From SZUA-365 sp034002405 (GTDB taxonomy: Bacteria > Bacteroidota > Ignavibacteria > SZUA-365): DNA of 64,000 nt. A model generated the notes under the pieces. The model ran no database searches. It saw only the letters and a program-made list of their open reading frames with translations, and was not told where the DNA came from. Shown here piece by piece: positions 62,378 to 64,000 of this stretch. The stretch spans positions 1-64,000 of the forward strand of contig JAVFAS010000007.1 in NCBI GenBank assembly GCA_034002405.1, read 5' to 3'. How positions within the stretch are numbered: position 1 is the first letter of the stretch; every line of letters starts with the position of its first letter. The translations under genes were made by a program, and so were the position numbers.

Positions 62378-64000
62378 ATGACGCGCGTATCTCTCTTTGT
62401 TTTCTCGATCATCGTCGCGCTATGGAGCCAGACCGCGGCGGCGCAGGGCATCTCCCGCGAGGGTCGCGATGCGCGTGGGCGCCACGTGCGAGCAACCTGG
62501 CTGCAGCCGCGCCCGCAGGGCAATGGCATCCGCGCCCTGCGTTTCGTCGATGCGCGCACGGGATGGGCCGTGGGCGATGCCGGAACGATCCTGCACACGA
62601 CGGATGGCGGACAGCACTGGCGCGCGCAGGAGAGCGGCACGATGGCGTCGCTGGCACACTGCGCGTTTTCCGATCGCGCGCGCGGATGGTCCGCCACGCA
62701 GCGGCAGGTACTGCGGACCACCGATGCCGGGACGCAATGGCACGCGATTCCCGGACCGCCGCTGCGCGGAACGCAGGACCTGTACCGCGACATCGCTGTT
62801 CCCGCGGCGGAACACATCCTGGTCGTGACGCGGCTCGGTGGAATTTTTCGCAGTACCGACAGTGGCGGATCCTGGTCGGTGGTTCATCACAGCTACGAAC
62901 CCGCGCGGATATTCTTTCGCGATGCATTGCATGGCTGGGTCGCGGGTGATCACGGCCGCGTCGCCCGGACCACCGATGGCGGTGCGACCTGGACCGATCA
63001 CTATGTGGTCGTTCCCCGCCGCGCCCCGCTTCGGAATCCTTCCCTGCTGTATTTCGCGGACTCGCTGCGCGGCTGGATCACCGCGGATACGGATCTGTAC
63101 GCGACCACGGACGGTGGCAGGATGTGGGAGCTTCTTCCGGATTCCACGCGACATGATGACCTGCACATGTCCGCCACGGGACAGCTCTGGAGTTGCGGCA
63201 CGGGACTCCGCCGCAGCAGCGACGGTGGACGGACCTGGCATGCGCACCCCGGTGTTCCGCGTCTCCCGCTCGCGGCCATCACCTTCGTCGGACCGGACAC
63301 GGGATGGGCGGCGGGCGCCGCGGGTGTCCTCCTGCGAAGTACCGACGGCGGTGCTACGTGGCACGGGGACGGACGGGAATCCGCGCGGCAGTATCGACGC
63401 ATTCACCTGCGTTCCGACGACACTGTCTGGGTGCTCGGTGACCGCATCCACCGCAGCGATGATGGCGGAATGCATTGGATCGACGCTCCCGACTCGGACA
63501 GCAGCATGTTCCGTGCGGCGGATTTCCTTGATCCCCGCGCCGGGACGCTCCCCGCCGGGACGCTCCCCGGCGGCATTCTTCGCATCGCCTTCCAGGATCC
63601 TGCCCACGGATACGCCATCGATGCGGATCAGATATTGTGGAGCACCACCGATGGCGGGCGGCAATGGTCCTCGCGCACCTTTGGCCGGCCGCTGCTCGAC
63701 CTGGCGGTGCCGGATTCCCGGCGCATCGTCCTTCTCGCACGGGCCACGTCCGAGGATAACGGATCATCAGCTCTTGTACTCCGCAGCAATGATCACGGCC
63801 AGACCTGGCGCGCCGTGACCATCGACGCCGCCATCGCACCCGTGGCCCTGTGTTTCACCGATGCGCGGCACGGCTGGCTGCTTGCCGACGCGGGCGCGGT
63901 CTGGACCACCGACGATGGTGGCGGCACCTGGGTCGCTCTCCCGGTCGTGACCGGGATTCGCGGCCGTGCCATCGGGGCGGTTTCATCCGATCGCGCCTAC
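62378..64000 (+). CDS. YCF48/BNR-repeat exported protein, truncated by the window edge
   Basis: 541 codons from ATG 62378 to the last base with no stop, so the 3' end lies outside the window. A signal peptide covers about 1-23 (ending AAAQG). The rest is a series of photosynthesis-system-stability (YCF48)/BNR propeller repeats, each with the pattern F.D...GW..G..G.(I/V).(R/H)TTDGG..W; examples are TGWAVGDAGTILHTTDGG near 66, HGWVAGDHGRVARTTDGG near 190 and TGWAAGAAGVLLRSTDGG near 309. Such propellers occur in many secreted FCB proteins, commonly with a C-terminal sorting domain (not visible here). A 15-bp in-frame duplication lies at 63539-63568. Confidence 0.9.
   Translation, partial: MTRVSLFVFSIIVALWSQTAAAQGISREGRDARGRHVRATWLQPRPQGNGIRALRFVDARTGWAVGDAGTILHTTDGGQHWRAQESGTMASLAHCAFSDRARGWSATQRQVLRTTDAGTQWHAIPGPPLRGTQDLYRDIAVPAAEHILVVTRLGGIFRSTDSGGSWSVVHHSYEPARIFFRDALHGWVAGDHGRVARTTDGGATWTDHYVVVPRRAPLRNPSLLYFADSLRGWITADTDLYATTDGGRMWELLPDSTRHDDLHMSATGQLWSCGTGLRRSSDGGRTWHAHPGVPRLPLAAITFVGPDTGWAAGAAGVLLRSTDGGATWHGDGRESARQYRRIHLRSDDTVWVLGDRIHRSDDGGMHWIDAPDSDSSMFRAADFLDPRAGTLPAGTLPGGILRIAFQDPAHGYAIDADQILWSTTDGGRQWSSRTFGRPLLDLAVPDSRRIVLLARATSEDNGSSALVLRSNDHGQTWRAVTIDAAIAPVALCFTDARHGWLLADAGAVWTTDDGGGTWVALPVVTGIRGRAIGAVSSDRAY
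63539..63568 (+). repeat. In-frame 15-bp tandem duplication
   Basis: GCCGGGACGCTCCCC is present twice in a row (63539-63553, 63554-63568), adding AGTLP-AGTLP to the protein in a loop between propeller blades. Identical copies imply recent origin. Confidence 0.9.

Overview
The window is a GC-rich, densely coded bacterial chromosome segment with no plasmid, phage, transposase or CRISPR signature. Two secreted proteins carry C-terminal domains of the Por/type IX secretion kind. There is also a GWxTD-domain protein, a lipoprotein-type (clade II) nitrous oxide reductase and a single-chain glycine decarboxylase. Together these point to the Bacteroidota/Chlorobiota/Ignavibacteriota (FCB) lineage, perhaps an Ignavibacteria- or Kapabacteria-like organism. 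The phylum is an inference; no rRNA or marker tree is available here. The respiratory genes suggest a facultative anaerobe that reduces nitrite to ammonium and N2O to N2.

Layout. 1-5.7 kb: the end of a beta-propeller-like protein, two paralogous small exported proteins, an overlapping DUF362/DUF6599-type pair, and (minus strand) an FmdB zinc ribbon, a DUF6132-like membrane protein and an M24 peptidase. 5.7-13 kb: trkA-trkH potassium uptake, a FrsA-like alpha/beta hydrolase lacking the usual nucleophile, a sorting-domain protein, and glyA. 13-19.5 kb (minus): an apparent operon of an active and an inactive M16 peptidase, a fused AroB-AroA shikimate enzyme and a GT4 glycosyltransferase. 19.6-25.5 kb: a double-HTH plus CHAD protein, a TPR/GWxTD protein, a TonB-C-like protein, and an MgtC/DUF4010 membrane protein.

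25.6-31 kb: an Rrf2 regulator with a perfect palindrome over its ribosome binding site, then a polyferredoxin, a porin and nrfHA. 31-41 kb: tRNA-His, then a long operon yceD-rpmF-plsX-fabH-fabD-fabG-acpP-fabF-rnc-gcvP joining ribosome, fatty-acid, RNA-processing and glycine-cleavage genes. 41-53 kb: a SecD-head-like lipoprotein and partner, kdsC, a 2,034-residue alpha-2-macroglobulin with its thioester, and a secreted lamin-tail/double-PLD protein. 53-61 kb: a DPM1-like glycosyltransferase, tRNA-Glu, a small orphan gene, and the minus-strand nos operon (cytochrome c, nosZ, NosB-like, nosL, nosD, nosF, nosY). 61.5-64 kb: a small beta-barrel-like protein and a YCF48/BNR-repeat protein that runs off the right edge.

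The most interesting link is regulatory. The palindrome at rrf2 (ATCGA-N8-TCGAT) recurs with identical spacing 35 kb away, just upstream of the nos operon, and a third related 18-bp palindrome lies nearby. This predicts that one Fe-S or NO-sensing Rrf2 protein coordinates the nrf and nos branches. The other notable item is the bacterial AroB-AroA fusion, which repeats the domain order at the start of the fungal AROM protein.
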